From CAZYTM01 sp964649725 (lineage in GTDB: Bacteria; Desulfobacterota; Desulfuromonadia; Geobacterales; Geobacteraceae), in assembly GCA_964649725.1 (NCBI GenBank), contig CAZYTM010000003.1:362387-426386 (forward strand): a stretch of DNA of 64,000 bases, in the 5' to 3' direction. Position 1 is the stretch's first letter. Each line of letters begins with the position of its first letter. This document shows, one piece after another, positions 45,044-53,683 of this stretch. The notes beneath the pieces are model-generated. The model did no database searches and was not told the origin of the DNA. It saw only the letters and a list, made by a program, of their open reading frames with translations. The translations under genes and the position numbers were made by a program.

Positions 45044-45745
45044 TTACCCCCCAAGATATGCCTTTTTGACCCGCTCGTCAGCCAGAAGCACCCTCGATTC
45101 ACCTTCCAGGATTACCTTGCCAGTCTCCAGAACATACCCCCGGTGGGATATCTCCAGGGCAAAGGCTGCGTTCTGTTCCACCAACAGTACTGTCAGCCCA
45201 CACCGGTTCAGCTCGGCAACTGTCTCAAATATCTTCTCCACCATTAGCGGCGCCAGGCCTAGCGACGGCTCATCAAGCAGCAGCAGAGCCGGCTTGCACA
45301 TAAGCGCCCTGGCTATGGCGAGCATCTGCTGTTCCCCGCCGGAAAGGGTACCGCCTGCCTGCCCCAGACGCTCACCAAGGCGCGGAAATAGAGCGATCAC
45401 CCAATCCAGTCGCTCTGCAAGCTCCCCCTTGTCCAGCAGGTAGCCACCCATAGCAAGGTTCTCCCTTATGGAGAGGTCATAAAAGACCCGCCGCCCTTCT
45501 GGACAATGGGATATCCCGAGTTCCACAATCTGATGGGAGGGGAGCTGCTGTATCGTCCTGTTCTGAAACAGTATGCTCCCTGAGCGGAGCGGCTGAACAG
45601 CAGATATGGCCTTCAGGGTGGAGCTCTTCCCAGCCCCGTTGGCGCCGATCAGTGTAACTATCTCCCCGGCCGGGACATTGAGCGAAATCCCCTTCAGTGC
45701 ATGGACATGCCCGTAATAGAGATGGAGGTCAATGATGTTGAGCAT
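45044..45745 (-). CDS. livF: Branched-chain amino acid ABC transporter ATPase LivF
   Basis: 233 residues. Walker A GANGAGKSS, Q-loop, signature LSGGEQQMLAIARALM and Walker B LLLLDEPSLGLAP; the opening MLNIIDLHLYYGHVHALKGISL and HCPEGRRVFYDLSIRENL are LivF hallmarks. Last gene of livHMGF, overlapping livG by 17 bases. It drives uptake of branched-chain amino acids (or related amides/aromatic amino acids). Confidence 0.94.
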   Translation of the reverse strand: MLNIIDLHLYYGHVHALKGISLNVPAGEIVTLIGANGAGKSSTLKAISAVQPLRSGSILFQNRTIQQLPSHQIVELGISHCPEGRRVFYDLSIRENLAMGGYLLDKGELAERLDWVIALFPRLGERLGQAGGTLSGGEQQMLAIARALMCKPALLLLDEPSLGLAPLMVEKIFETVAELNRCGLTVLLVEQNAAFALEISHRGYVLETGKVILEGESRVLLADERVKKAYLGG

Positions 45746-46514
45746 GTTTCCCCCCTCCCAGATAGGCAGTTATCACCGCCGGGTTATTACGGATTTCAAG
45801 CGGTATTCCTTCAGCAATCAGCTCGCCATAGTCAAGGACGTAGATCCGCTCCGATATTCCCATAACCATCTTCATGTCATGTTCGATCATCACCACCGTG
45901 ATCCCCTGCTGCTTCACCTTCCGTACCAACTCCATGACAAACCCGGTCTCGGTGGCATTCATCCCTGCCACAGGCTCGTCCAACAGCAAGATGCGAGGCT
46001 CCAGCGCCAACGCCCTGGCTATCTCCAGCATCTTCTGCTCGCCATAGGTCAGATTGCGCGCCAGACTGTTCTTTCGCCGCTCCAAGCCGACGAAATCCAC
46101 AAGATCACGCACTTTCCGGAGGTTCTTCTTTTCATCGTCGCAGTAACGGGCAGTCCGTAACACCGCATCGAAGAGGTTACTTTTAAGATGGGTTTCACGG
46201 CCGATCATGACGTTCTCTGTCACGGTCATTTCAGCAAAAGGCTTCAGATTCTGGAAGGAGCGTGCTATACCGAGCCGGGCAACCTCGTGGGGGTTCTTAG
46301 CGGTAATATCTATACCATCAAAGATGATCCTCCCGGCCGACGGCAAACAACAGCCGGTAATGGCATTGAAGAAGGTGGTCTTGCCGGCACCGTTCGGACC
46401 GATTACTGCCAGTATCTCCCCCTCTCTGACTGTGATGTTGACACCGGCCAGCGCCCGGACCCCGCCGAATTCAACCGTCAACCCCTGGGTAATGAGGAGC
46501 TCAGAGCCCGGCAT
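45729..46514 (-). CDS. livG: Branched-chain amino acid ABC transporter ATPase LivG
   Basis: 261 residues. Walker A GPNGAGKTTFFNAITG, RSFQNLKPFAEMTVTENVMIG, signature LTYGEQKMLEIARALA, Walker B ILLLDEPVAGMNATE and the switch His in MIEHDMKMVMGISERIYVLDYG, typical of LivG. The signature LTYGEQ is the usual LivG variant. Overlaps livM by 14 bases and livF by 17. Confidence 0.94.
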   Translation of the reverse strand: MPGSELLITQGLTVEFGGVRALAGVNITVREGEILAVIGPNGAGKTTFFNAITGCCLPSAGRIIFDGIDITAKNPHEVARLGIARSFQNLKPFAEMTVTENVMIGRETHLKSNLFDAVLRTARYCDDEKKNLRKVRDLVDFVGLERRKNSLARNLTYGEQKMLEIARALALEPRILLLDEPVAGMNATETGFVMELVRKVKQQGITVVMIEHDMKMVMGISERIYVLDYGELIAEGIPLEIRNNPAVITAYLGGGKHAQHH

Positions 46515-47646
46515 CTAGCTTGTCCTCCATTTCCATGGCAATCTTCCGGCTCCCGACAATTCCGTGCGGACGGAATATCATAAAGGCGACCATCAAGGCA
46601 CCGAACAGGAGCATGCGGTAGAGGGAAAACTCCCGCAGAAATTCCGGTAGGATGATAAGCAGCGCAGCGCCGACCAGCGAACCGGCAACATTGCCGATAC
46701 CCCCCAGCACCACCATGCAGAGAACCAGCACCGACTCGTAGAAGGTGAAAGAGTCCGGAGAGATGAACCCTTGTTTGGCCGCGAAGAGCGCTCCGGCGAT
46801 GCCGCCGAAGAAGGCCGAGATAGAGAAGGAGAGGAGGTGTTTGCGGAAGACGTCGATACCGAGAGCGCCGGCGGCCATCTCATTCTCCCGTACCGCCACC
46901 CAGGCCCTGCCATAGCGGGAGTCGGCCAACCGGGCGACTACTACGACCACCAGCACCAGGATAAATAGACAGAACCAGTAATATGCAGCTGCCGAATCTA
47001 GGGTGAAAAAGCCGAGTGAGGGGCGCTTGATGCCAAGGATCCCGTTCGGCCCACCGGTGAGCGGGTCGAGATTGTTGCAGAATATCTTGACTATTTCACC
47101 AAAACCGAGGGTGACGATGGCCAGATAATCCCCCTTCAGACGAAGGGTCGGGATACCGAGGAGGAGCCCGAAAAGAAGCGCCACAATGCCTGACAGAGGG
47201 AGAGCAAGCCAGAAGTTGCAGAGGGCGAACTTGGCAGTCAGGATCCCGATAGTATAGGCGCCGATGGCATAGAAACCGATGAAACCTAATACCAGTACAC
47301 CGGTGAAGCCAACCGTAATATTAAGAGCTGAGGCAAGTATTGCATAAAGGAGCGCCATGGTGAGCACGTCGAGGAGATAAGACGAAGTAGCAAAGGGTAC
47401 CAGTAGGGCCACGACGAGAAGCAGAACAACCAGCTGGGTCTGGTAACGATGAGTATAGCTGATCAGCTTCCCCCGTACCTCTTCCATGGTAACGCTACCG
47501 GCAGAATAGTCACCAAACCACCTTAGCGCCCAGATCAACAGAAATACCAGCGGCAGCCAGACCACGTTACCCTTCAGGAACGGGGCAAAGACCAGCAGCA
47601 GGCCGAGGTAGAAGAATATGTCAGTGACAGCGCTACGCCCTTTCAT
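46501..47646 (-). CDS. livM: Branched-chain amino acid ABC transporter permease LivM
   Basis: 381 residues from ATG 47646 (GGAAGGAAATTCA upstream; the frame extends to 47694 inside livH). About ten hydrophobic segments; the family stretches ILASALNITVGFTGVLVLGFIGFYAIGAYTIG, LRLKGDYLAIVTLGFGEIVKI and GPNGILGI are present. There is a hydrophilic insertion between early segments (WFGDYSAGSVTMEEVRGKLISYTHRYQ). Overlaps livH by 14 bases. Confidence 0.93.
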   Translation of the reverse strand: MKGRSAVTDIFFYLGLLLVFAPFLKGNVVWLPLVFLLIWALRWFGDYSAGSVTMEEVRGKLISYTHRYQTQLVVLLLVVALLVPFATSSYLLDVLTMALLYAILASALNITVGFTGVLVLGFIGFYAIGAYTIGILTAKFALCNFWLALPLSGIVALLFGLLLGIPTLRLKGDYLAIVTLGFGEIVKIFCNNLDPLTGGPNGILGIKRPSLGFFTLDSAAAYYWFCLFILVLVVVVVARLADSRYGRAWVAVRENEMAAGALGIDVFRKHLLSFSISAFFGGIAGALFAAKQGFISPDSFTFYESVLVLCMVVLGGIGNVAGSLVGAALLIILPEFLREFSLYRMLLFGALMVAFMIFRPHGIVGSRKIAMEMEDKLDAGL

Positions 47647-48538
47647 TGAATTTCCTTCCGAGCAGCCCTGCCGGGCGGAAGATAAGTACCGCAATTAGTA
47701 TGAAAAAGGCGTAGACATCCTTGTATTCGGTGGAGAAGTAGCCGGCGCCTAGAGCCTCGATGATTCCGAGCAGAAGCCCTCCGGCCATCGCCCCAGGGAC
47801 GCTGCCTATGCCGCCTAGTACCGCCGCGGTAAAGGCCTTCATCCCCCCCAGGTAGCCGATCGTGAAGTTGATAGTGCCGTAGTAGAGGCCGATCATCACC
47901 CCGGCGGCGGCAGCCAGGAAAGAGCCGATCATGAAGGTGATAGAGATCACAGTATCGACATTGATGCCAAGGAGCGATGCCATGAAAGGGTCGGTAGAGA
48001 CAGCCCGGATGGCAGTGCCAAGTCTGGTCCGGTTGATGAACCAGGAGAGCCCAGCCATCAGGAGAAAGGAGATACTCACCATGCCGAGTTGCAACCAGGT
48101 GAAGGAGACTCCGGCGACGGTCATGGTCTGTTGGGTCACCAACTGGGGGAAGATCTTGTCCTTGGCCCCCATGGTGATCATCACCATATTCTGGAAGAAG
48201 ATCGAGGCGCCTAGTGCACTGATCAGCGGGGTCAGTTTCGGCGCGCCACGCAGCGGCCGGTAGCAGACCTTCTCCAGGTAATAGCCGTAAAGTGCACAGA
48301 TACAGGCAGCGACAATAAAGATGATAGAGACGAAAAGAAACGGCTGGTCCTGGATGACCCCGGGCATGGCCGGCAGCAACGAAACCAGGATGAAGCCCAA
48401 GTAGGCACCGATCATGTAGATCTCGCCATGGGCGAAGTTGATCAGCTTCAGCACGCCGTAGACAAGCGTATAGCCGAGTGCGATCAAAGCGTAGCTGCCG
48501 CCGATTGTGATGCCGTTCAGGAGATGCTGAAAAAACAT
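47633..48538 (-). CDS. livH: Branched-chain amino acid ABC transporter permease LivH
   Basis: 301 residues. Family signature GSYALIALGYTLVYGVLKLINFAHGEIYMIGAYLG at the N-terminus and KAFTAAVLGGIGSVPGAMAGGLLLGIIEALGAGYFS near the C-terminus. Forms the membrane channel with LivM. A leader hairpin lies 27-53 bases upstream of the ATG. Confidence 0.94.
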   Translation of the reverse strand: MFFQHLLNGITIGGSYALIALGYTLVYGVLKLINFAHGEIYMIGAYLGFILVSLLPAMPGVIQDQPFLFVSIIFIVAACICALYGYYLEKVCYRPLRGAPKLTPLISALGASIFFQNMVMITMGAKDKIFPQLVTQQTMTVAGVSFTWLQLGMVSISFLLMAGLSWFINRTRLGTAIRAVSTDPFMASLLGINVDTVISITFMIGSFLAAAAGVMIGLYYGTINFTIGYLGGMKAFTAAVLGGIGSVPGAMAGGLLLGIIEALGAGYFSTEYKDVYAFFILIAVLIFRPAGLLGRKFNERA

Positions 48539-48564
48539 CCGTGACTCGTGACCTGGAAACGGTA

Positions 48565-48591
48565 ACAGGAGAAAACTTACGTTTCTCCTGT
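48565..48591 (-). promoter_or_regulatory. Leader hairpin upstream of livH
   Basis: A 10-bp perfect stem ACAGGAGAAA/TTTCTCCTGT with a seven-base loop, just upstream of the livH start. It may affect translation or 5' stability; no T run. Confidence 0.45.
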
Positions 48592-48872
48592 CGGGCAGCC
48601 AAACTGCCTGCCGCTACCATGTTATTGAGATACTTATCGCCGGGGCAATAATTGTGTTAAGGTACCAAAAATGATAGGGAATGGGAAGCGGGAAAAACTG
48701 CCCCCTTGGCAACAGAGGATTTGCCAGTACTGCCTGCGGATAGCAGGCTTAATTTCTGAGGGCAAGCTTGATATCTGGTTATTTATCACTGTCTAAAATT
48801 CACATGGGGAATCTTGGGTAGGCTCCGGTCTTCTTCTTTTCAAATCAGAAAAGCTCCAGAATATATAAATGT

Positions 48873-48909
48873 AACAACAAAGGCCCGCAAAACTAGGGCC
48901 TTTGTTGTT
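48873..48909. terminator. Hairpin between livK and livH
   Basis: A 14-bp perfect stem AACAACAAAGGCCC/GGGCCTTTGTTGTT with a nine-base loop downstream of livK. Without a long T tract it may act as a partial terminator or 3' stabiliser so that the binding protein is made in excess over the permease. Confidence 0.65.
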
Positions 48910-48984
48910 TGAATCCAGGAAACACGATTTATCACTCTGCATAATAGATATAAAAGGCATGAAGAAAAGGCGCGTTTTTCTCTC

Positions 48985-50091
48985 CTACTTAAGCTGTTTG
49001 AACTTACCACCAGTCACCTGCCATACCACATAAGGAGAATCCTTCACATCACCCTTGTCGTTGAACTGTATATGGCCCAGCGCCCCGTTGTAGTCAATGG
49101 CGCGGATCGCCTCCACCAGCTTGGCACTGTTCGTGCCACCGGTCTTCTGAATCGACTGGAGGATGATGTTGGCTGCATCATAAGCATATACCGAGTAGAC
49201 TCCAGGCTCGCCAAACTTCTTCCGGTAATTCTCGTTGAAACTCTTGGCGCTCGCCACCTCCTTGGTGTCCGGGCCAAAAGTAGCATAGCTGCCATCGGTG
49301 GCCGGGCCGCCTATCTTCACCAGTTCCTCACTCATGATACCGTCGCCGCCTATGAATGGGGCTGTGCCGCCGACCGCCTTATACTGCTTGATGAGCAAGC
49401 CGCCTTCGGTATAGATACCGCCGAAGAAGATGGCGTCGGGTGTCGCAGCCTTTACCTTGGTCACCACCGGTGAGTAGTCCTTCTCACCTTTGGTAATTCC
49501 CTCGAAAAGTACCACCTGGGCCTTATCACCGATCCCCTTCTTGAACTCCTCGGCAAACCCCTGGCCATAGGTGGTCTTATCATGGATGATCGCCACCTTC
49601 TTCACCTTCAGTCTATTGACGGCAAATTCGGCCGCCACCCTACCCTGCTGGTCGTCACGTCCGCAGACGCGAAAGACATTGGTAAATTTCTGCTCGGTCA
49701 GCTGCGGATTGGTCGAGGCGTGTGAAATCTGCGGAATGCCCGCCTTATGATAGATATCCGAGGCCGGGATGGAACAGCTGCTGTTGAAGTGCCCAACCAC
49801 CCCTACCACACCGGCGGTGACAAACTTGTTGGCTACGGCCACTGCCTGGCGTGGCTCGGCCTGATCGTCGCCCGGAACGAGTTCGATCTTCTTCCCGAGT
49901 ACGCCACCTTTGGCATTCCACTCCTCTACCGCCAGCTTGACGCCATTCAGCATATCAGCGCCGAAAACCGCCTCCGGGCCGGTCAACTGACCGGCTGCGC
50001 CGAGCTTGATGACGTTGGCATCCTTTCCCCCTTGTTTGCTGCAACCAACAATAGCCAGCCCCAGACAGAATAGCACCAGCAATCTTTTCAT
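48985..50091 (-). CDS. livK: Branched-chain amino acid ABC transporter substrate-binding lipoprotein
   Basis: 368 residues from ATG 50091 (GAGGAGGGGTGTT upstream; the frame reaches 50139). Lipobox IVGC (Cys about 17) after KRLLVLFCLGLA. The periplasmic binding protein type I fold is evident: IKLGAAGQLTGPEAVFGADMLNGVKLAVEEWNAKGG, VVGHFNSSCSIPASDIY, FRVCGRDDQQG, AIIHDKTTYGQGFAEEF and GHIQFNDKGD. First gene of the liv region, 447 bases upstream of livH. Confidence 0.93.
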   Translation of the reverse strand: MKRLLVLFCLGLAIVGCSKQGGKDANVIKLGAAGQLTGPEAVFGADMLNGVKLAVEEWNAKGGVLGKKIELVPGDDQAEPRQAVAVANKFVTAGVVGVVGHFNSSCSIPASDIYHKAGIPQISHASTNPQLTEQKFTNVFRVCGRDDQQGRVAAEFAVNRLKVKKVAIIHDKTTYGQGFAEEFKKGIGDKAQVVLFEGITKGEKDYSPVVTKVKAATPDAIFFGGIYTEGGLLIKQYKAVGGTAPFIGGDGIMSEELVKIGGPATDGSYATFGPDTKEVASAKSFNENYRKKFGEPGVYSVYAYDAANIILQSIQKTGGTNSAKLVEAIRAIDYNGALGHIQFNDKGDVKDSPYVVWQVTGGKFKQLK

Positions 50092-50114
50092 AACACCCCT
50101 CCTCATTTCGAATA

Positions 50115-50193
50115 GACGAAAATTGCAGTGAATGTACAATATTCATCTGAAAAAGCAAGAAATTTGCAGCAACAGAGAGCGTCAATTTTCGTC
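50115..50193. promoter_or_regulatory. Inverted repeat flanking the livK upstream region
   Basis: GACGAAAATTG (50115-50125) and its perfect complement CAATTTTCGTC (50183-50193) are separated by 57 bp, immediately upstream of livK. This could be two operator sites bound by a looping regulator. Confidence 0.35.
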
Positions 50194-50300
50194 CAAACAA
50201 GGATGTCGATCTGCTATCGCACATGCGTAGCAGCGCTACGTCAACCAGAGAGGGGCGAATAATTAAGCCGCCTGGGCGGAAAAGTGGCGCTCCTCACCCC

Positions 50301-51254
50301 TCACTTGCGGGCTTTCGGATGCGCCTTGTCATAAACCTCCATCAACCGGTCGATAGAGACATGAGTATACTTCTGCGTCGTAGAGAGTGATGCATGCCCA
50401 AGAAGCTCCTGGATCGAGCGGAGATCGGCCCCACCTTCCAGCAGATGGGTAGCAAAGGTATGGCGCAGGGTATGAGGAGATATTTTTTTCATGGTTGCCA
50501 GGCGAAGTATCTGCTGATCCACGATCCGCGCCACGCTACGACGGCTAAGTCTCCCCCCTCGCAAATTGAGAAATAGTGGCGCGGCCACAGATGGATTCTC
50601 CCTGGCATCAAGATAAGCGGCAATCGCCTGACGGGCAAAACTACCGACCGGGATTATCCGTTCTTTCCCCCCTTTGCCCAGCACCCGTACCAACCCCTCC
50701 TCTAAATCTATCTTCCCCACATCAAGCCCGGTCAGTTCAGAAACCCGGATGCCGCAGGAATAAAGAAGTTCCAGTATCGCCCGATCACGCAGACTCCCTA
50801 CCCCCGTCTGCACCGGGACACCTTCGATCAGCGTGGTTGCCTCATCAATGGTGAGATGATAGGGGAGCCGCTTCTCCTGTTTAGGGGTACTGACCAGTTC
50901 AGCAGGGTTCTTCGTCACTACCCCCTGCCGTAACAGGTGCTTGAATAGCGACCTGATAGCAGCCAGCTTTCGGCCGATGGTACTTTTTCGACATGTCTTA
51001 TGCAGTATTGCCAGATAGCGACGGATGAGGAGATGATTGATCTGATCGAGATCTGAATCGCCCCTGTCGCGGTGGACGAATTCAGCGAATTGATCCAGAT
51101 CGGTGCGATAGGCAGTAAGAGTATGGATGGAGTAGTTACGTTCTACTTCTAAATGGCGGCAGAAAGCTGCTATGACAGCATGCAGCTCTTTTTGCTGCGG
51201 TTTGGCAGTTGCATTGCCGGTTTCATCGGGCAATCGAAATTCAGCCACGGACAA
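50301..51254 (-). CDS. xerC: Tyrosine recombinase XerC
   Basis: 317 residues if started at TTG 51254 (GTG 51248 also possible). N-terminal SAM-like core-binding domain (about 25-110), then the catalytic domain with Arg in SCGIRVSELTGL, Lys in VLGKGGKER, H-x-x-R in PHTLRHTFATHLLEGGADLRSIQELLGHAS and nucleophilic Tyr in TQKYTHV. Full length and without mobile-element context, so it is most likely the chromosomal-dimer resolvase. It overlaps the universal-stress gene's stop by up to 14 bases, suggesting coupling. Confidence 0.93.
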   Translation of the reverse strand: MSVAEFRLPDETGNATAKPQQKELHAVIAAFCRHLEVERNYSIHTLTAYRTDLDQFAEFVHRDRGDSDLDQINHLLIRRYLAILHKTCRKSTIGRKLAAIRSLFKHLLRQGVVTKNPAELVSTPKQEKRLPYHLTIDEATTLIEGVPVQTGVGSLRDRAILELLYSCGIRVSELTGLDVGKIDLEEGLVRVLGKGGKERIIPVGSFARQAIAAYLDARENPSVAAPLFLNLRGGRLSRRSVARIVDQQILRLATMKKISPHTLRHTFATHLLEGGADLRSIQELLGHASLSTTQKYTHVSIDRLMEVYDKAHPKARK

Positions 51255-51696
51255 TGTAAACCGAGCATTTGGCCTGCTGAACTACTTTATTGGAGACACT
51301 CCCCAACAGTTTACGTTTCAGAAAACCTTTGCCGGAACTGCCAAGTATTATGACGTCAATCTCTTCCCGTTCTGCAAAACCGATCAGTTCGTCAGCAGGG
51401 TCTCCATATACAACCTTTATTTCTAGAGTAATGTCTGCTTCTTTGGCATTTTTTTCGATGACATAGAAAATTCGCTCGCGCAGATCGTCCCATTTCGATG
51501 ATTCAGTAATAGGGGGTGCAGGGACAAAATCGGTAAAGGTCGAGCGAGGTGTGTTAGGGAGAACCAGCATGGCAAAGATCTGACTCTTGTAGTGCCCAGG
51601 ATTACCAGCGGCCATCCTTACTGCTTCCTCGGCAGCCTTGTCCGACAATGGTGACCCATCAATGGCCACAAGTATTTTTTTCCGAAGATTGAGCAT
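51241..51696 (-). CDS. Universal stress protein UspA family
   Basis: 151 residues from ATG 51696 (GGGAGGATTATGG upstream; the frame extends to 51747). KILVAIDGSPLSDKAAEEAVRMA at the N-terminus and the ATP-binding motif G-x2-G-x9-GS in GSSGKGFLKRKLLGSVSNKVVQQAKCSVYIVR at the C-terminus mark the nucleotide-binding subclass. Cytoplasmic stress protein. Upstream of xerC in one unit. Confidence 0.93.
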   Translation of the reverse strand: MLNLRKKILVAIDGSPLSDKAAEEAVRMAAGNPGHYKSQIFAMLVLPNTPRSTFTDFVPAPPITESSKWDDLRERIFYVIEKNAKEADITLEIKVVYGDPADELIGFAEREEIDVIILGSSGKGFLKRKLLGSVSNKVVQQAKCSVYIVRG

Positions 51697-52018
51697 CCAT
51701 AATCCTCCCTGCGATTCAACCCTATCGCTGCCGCAGCATGTTGTCAATAGCCATTCTATTTATTAATAATAAATAGCCTCTGTCAAGTATCTTGCCAAGA
51801 AATTTAATCTTAATGATTTTCCCTGTTGACAATTATAAAACAATATTCTATCTTTAAAAAGAAAAAAATCTTCTTTTTAATCACATGCGGTTAGGCAAAT
51901 ATAATTTGAAAATAAAATTCAGCACCTGCTCCAGTATTGCCTGTAATAAAACAGTCCCGAGTAAACCGGTCGGGGAAGAGCCGTAAAGAGTTTAAATATT
52001 CATTATCTGACAAATATC
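51697..52018. other. AT-rich intergenic region upstream of the IclR gene
   Basis: No gene. An additional promoter candidate TTGACA (51826-51831), 17 bp, TATCTT (51849-51854) faces the IclR gene, giving a leader of over 200 bases. Confidence 0.4.
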
Positions 52019-52047
52019 TTGACATGTAGAGCAAAACAACATATCTA
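52019..52047 (+). promoter_or_regulatory. Proximal promoter candidate of the IclR gene
   Basis: A perfect TTGACA (52019-52024), exactly 17 bp, then TATCTA (52042-52047, 3/6). Only about 30 bases separate the predicted start site from the ATG. Confidence 0.45.
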
Positions 52048-52085
52048 AAACGATTGAAATACAACCATACGCAGGTGTAAACATT

Positions 52086-52868
52086 ATGGCAAAGAAAGAA
52101 AAATCAGAGTATATTATACAGGCTGTTTCCCATGCCCTTGACCTGCTTGAACAGTTCCATGACGATGTAGACGAATTAGGGGTCACTGAACTGAGCAAGC
52201 GCCTCAAGCTACACAAGAACAATGTTTTCAGATTACTCGCCACCCTCGAATCACGCAACTACATTGAACAGAACAAAGTAACGGAAAACTACCGGCTCGG
52301 GTTGAAGACCCTTGAACTAGGCCAGACCTTCATCAAGCAGATGGGACTGCTGCGGCAGTCACGGCCGGTGCTGGAAAGTCTTGTCAAGGAATGTAACGAG
52401 ACAACTTACGTAGCTATCCTGAAAGATTTCCATATCGTCTATCTCGATGTGGTGGAAACCGACCTAACTGTTCGCGTCGTGCCGAGGGTCGGAGCCAGAT
52501 TGCCTGCTTACTGCACTGCAGCAGGTAAAATTCAGATAGCCTACATGACCGATGAGGAGTTGGAGAACTATCTCCCCACTAAGGAGTTGAAAAGGTTCAC
52601 CCCCAATACCATAACCGATCGGGACGAACTGAAAAAACACCTGAAAAAGATTGCTGACCTAGGTTATGCCGTGGATAATGAAGAACTTGATGTAGGTGTA
52701 CGTTGTGTCGGTGCACCGATTCGCGATTACACCCGGCGGATAATTGGTGCAGTGAGTGTCTCTGGCCCATCGATGCGCTTCACTGACGAGAGGCTGGAAA
52801 AGGAATTGGTGCCGATGGTAAAACGTGCGGCCGAAGAGATCTCGACCAAGCTCGGTTATCATAAGTAA
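52086..52868 (+). CDS. IclR-family transcriptional regulator
   Basis: 260 residues. Winged helix-turn-helix (about 8-70, SHALDLLEQFHDDVDELGVTELSKRLKLHKNNVFRLLATLESRNYIEQ) followed by the IclR effector-binding domain (about 85-255, with RVGARLPAYCTAAGKIQIAYM, AVDNEELDVGVRCVGAPIRDYTRRIIGAVSVSGP). In gene order it corresponds to GSU0514 of G. sulfurreducens as I recall it, a regulator reported to repress succinyl-CoA synthetase genes; a mutation there improved lactate growth. Orthology is inferred, not tested. AGGTG precedes the ATG. Confidence 0.92.
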   Translation: MAKKEKSEYIIQAVSHALDLLEQFHDDVDELGVTELSKRLKLHKNNVFRLLATLESRNYIEQNKVTENYRLGLKTLELGQTFIKQMGLLRQSRPVLESLVKECNETTYVAILKDFHIVYLDVVETDLTVRVVPRVGARLPAYCTAAGKIQIAYMTDEELENYLPTKELKRFTPNTITDRDELKKHLKKIADLGYAVDNEELDVGVRCVGAPIRDYTRRIIGAVSVSGPSMRFTDERLEKELVPMVKRAAEEISTKLGYHK

Positions 52869-52900
52869 GAGAAAAGTTAATATATCCTTACTGTGAGCGA

Positions 52901-52933
52901 AAAAGCAGCCCCACTGGGGGGCTGCTTTTTTTT
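52901..52933. terminator. Bidirectional terminator between iclR and coaE
   Basis: Arms AAAAGCAGCCCC and GGGGGCTGCTTTT form a strong stem with a four-base loop, followed by eight or more T on the plus strand and T from the A tract on the minus strand. Confidence 0.9.
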
Positions 52934-52964
52934 AGTATGCATCATTGTATATACATGATCAGCC

Positions 52965-53564
52965 CTATCTGTTTTCTATCTCCCGCTGCCAGATCTCTTG
53001 CACCTGCAGTTGCAGTGCCTCGATATCACCCCTATTATCGATGATCACCCGGCCATGGAGTCTCTTTTCGTCCATGGACATCTGACTGGCTATCTTCTGC
53101 TCCGCTGCGATTCTGTCTATACCATCACGTGCCATAAGACGTACAAGTTGAGTCTCCCGATCAACGTAGACTACCCATATCTCATCCACCCTCCCGGTCA
53201 CCCCTGCTTCGACAAGGAGTGGTGCCATATAGACCACAACCGCAGCACCAGCCTCACGCAGTTGATCTAGCCTCTCTTCTGCCCGGCGGCCGATAGCCGG
53301 ATGAGTTATGGCCATCAGTTTTCCCCTGGCAGCGGCATCGGCAAAGATCAGGCTCCCCAGGGCATTCCGGTCTATGGTACCGTCGACGGCAAGGACCGAT
53401 TCGCCGAAAGCGGTAATAATGGCAGCATGAGCCGGTTCACCCGGCGCAACCACCTCTCTGGCCAACTGGTCGGCATCAATTACTACCGCCCCGTAATCTT
53501 CCAATAACCGCGCCACCGTTGATTTACCTGAAGCAATTCCGCCAGTGAGTCCGATCACCCGCAT
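52965..53564 (-). CDS. coaE: Dephospho-CoA kinase
   Basis: 199 residues from ATG 53564 (GGAGGGAGTC upstream; the frame runs back to 53678 without support). P-loop GLTGGIASGKST (4-15), then DADQLAREVVAPG, IFADAAARGKLMAITHPAI and VIIDNRGDIEAL, all CoaE signatures. It phosphorylates dephospho-CoA at the 3'-OH, the last step of CoA synthesis. Downstream of fapA and the M29 gene on the same strand. Confidence 0.95.
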   Translation of the reverse strand: MRVIGLTGGIASGKSTVARLLEDYGAVVIDADQLAREVVAPGEPAHAAIITAFGESVLAVDGTIDRNALGSLIFADAAARGKLMAITHPAIGRRAEERLDQLREAGAAVVVYMAPLLVEAGVTGRVDEIWVVYVDRETQLVRLMARDGIDRIAAEQKIASQMSMDEKRLHGRVIIDNRGDIEALQLQVQEIWQREIENR

Positions 53565-53683
53565 GACTCCCTCCAACTCCAAGATTCCACAAATATCCAT
53601 TTCTGTCAATCTCGGGAAGTCAGCCTCACCTTCTGCGCGCGCACCTGCTTCAAATTTAATTGCTTTTAGCTTTGACAACCTGA

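Noticed and set aside
47643..48620. A 325-codon frame overlapping livH
   Set aside because: It is in a shifted frame of livH with Arg/His/Leu-rich composition and no family features.
50301..51254. Integrase of a mobile element
   Set aside because: The protein is a full-length XerC in an operon with a stress protein; no attachment-site repeats or phage genes are seen.
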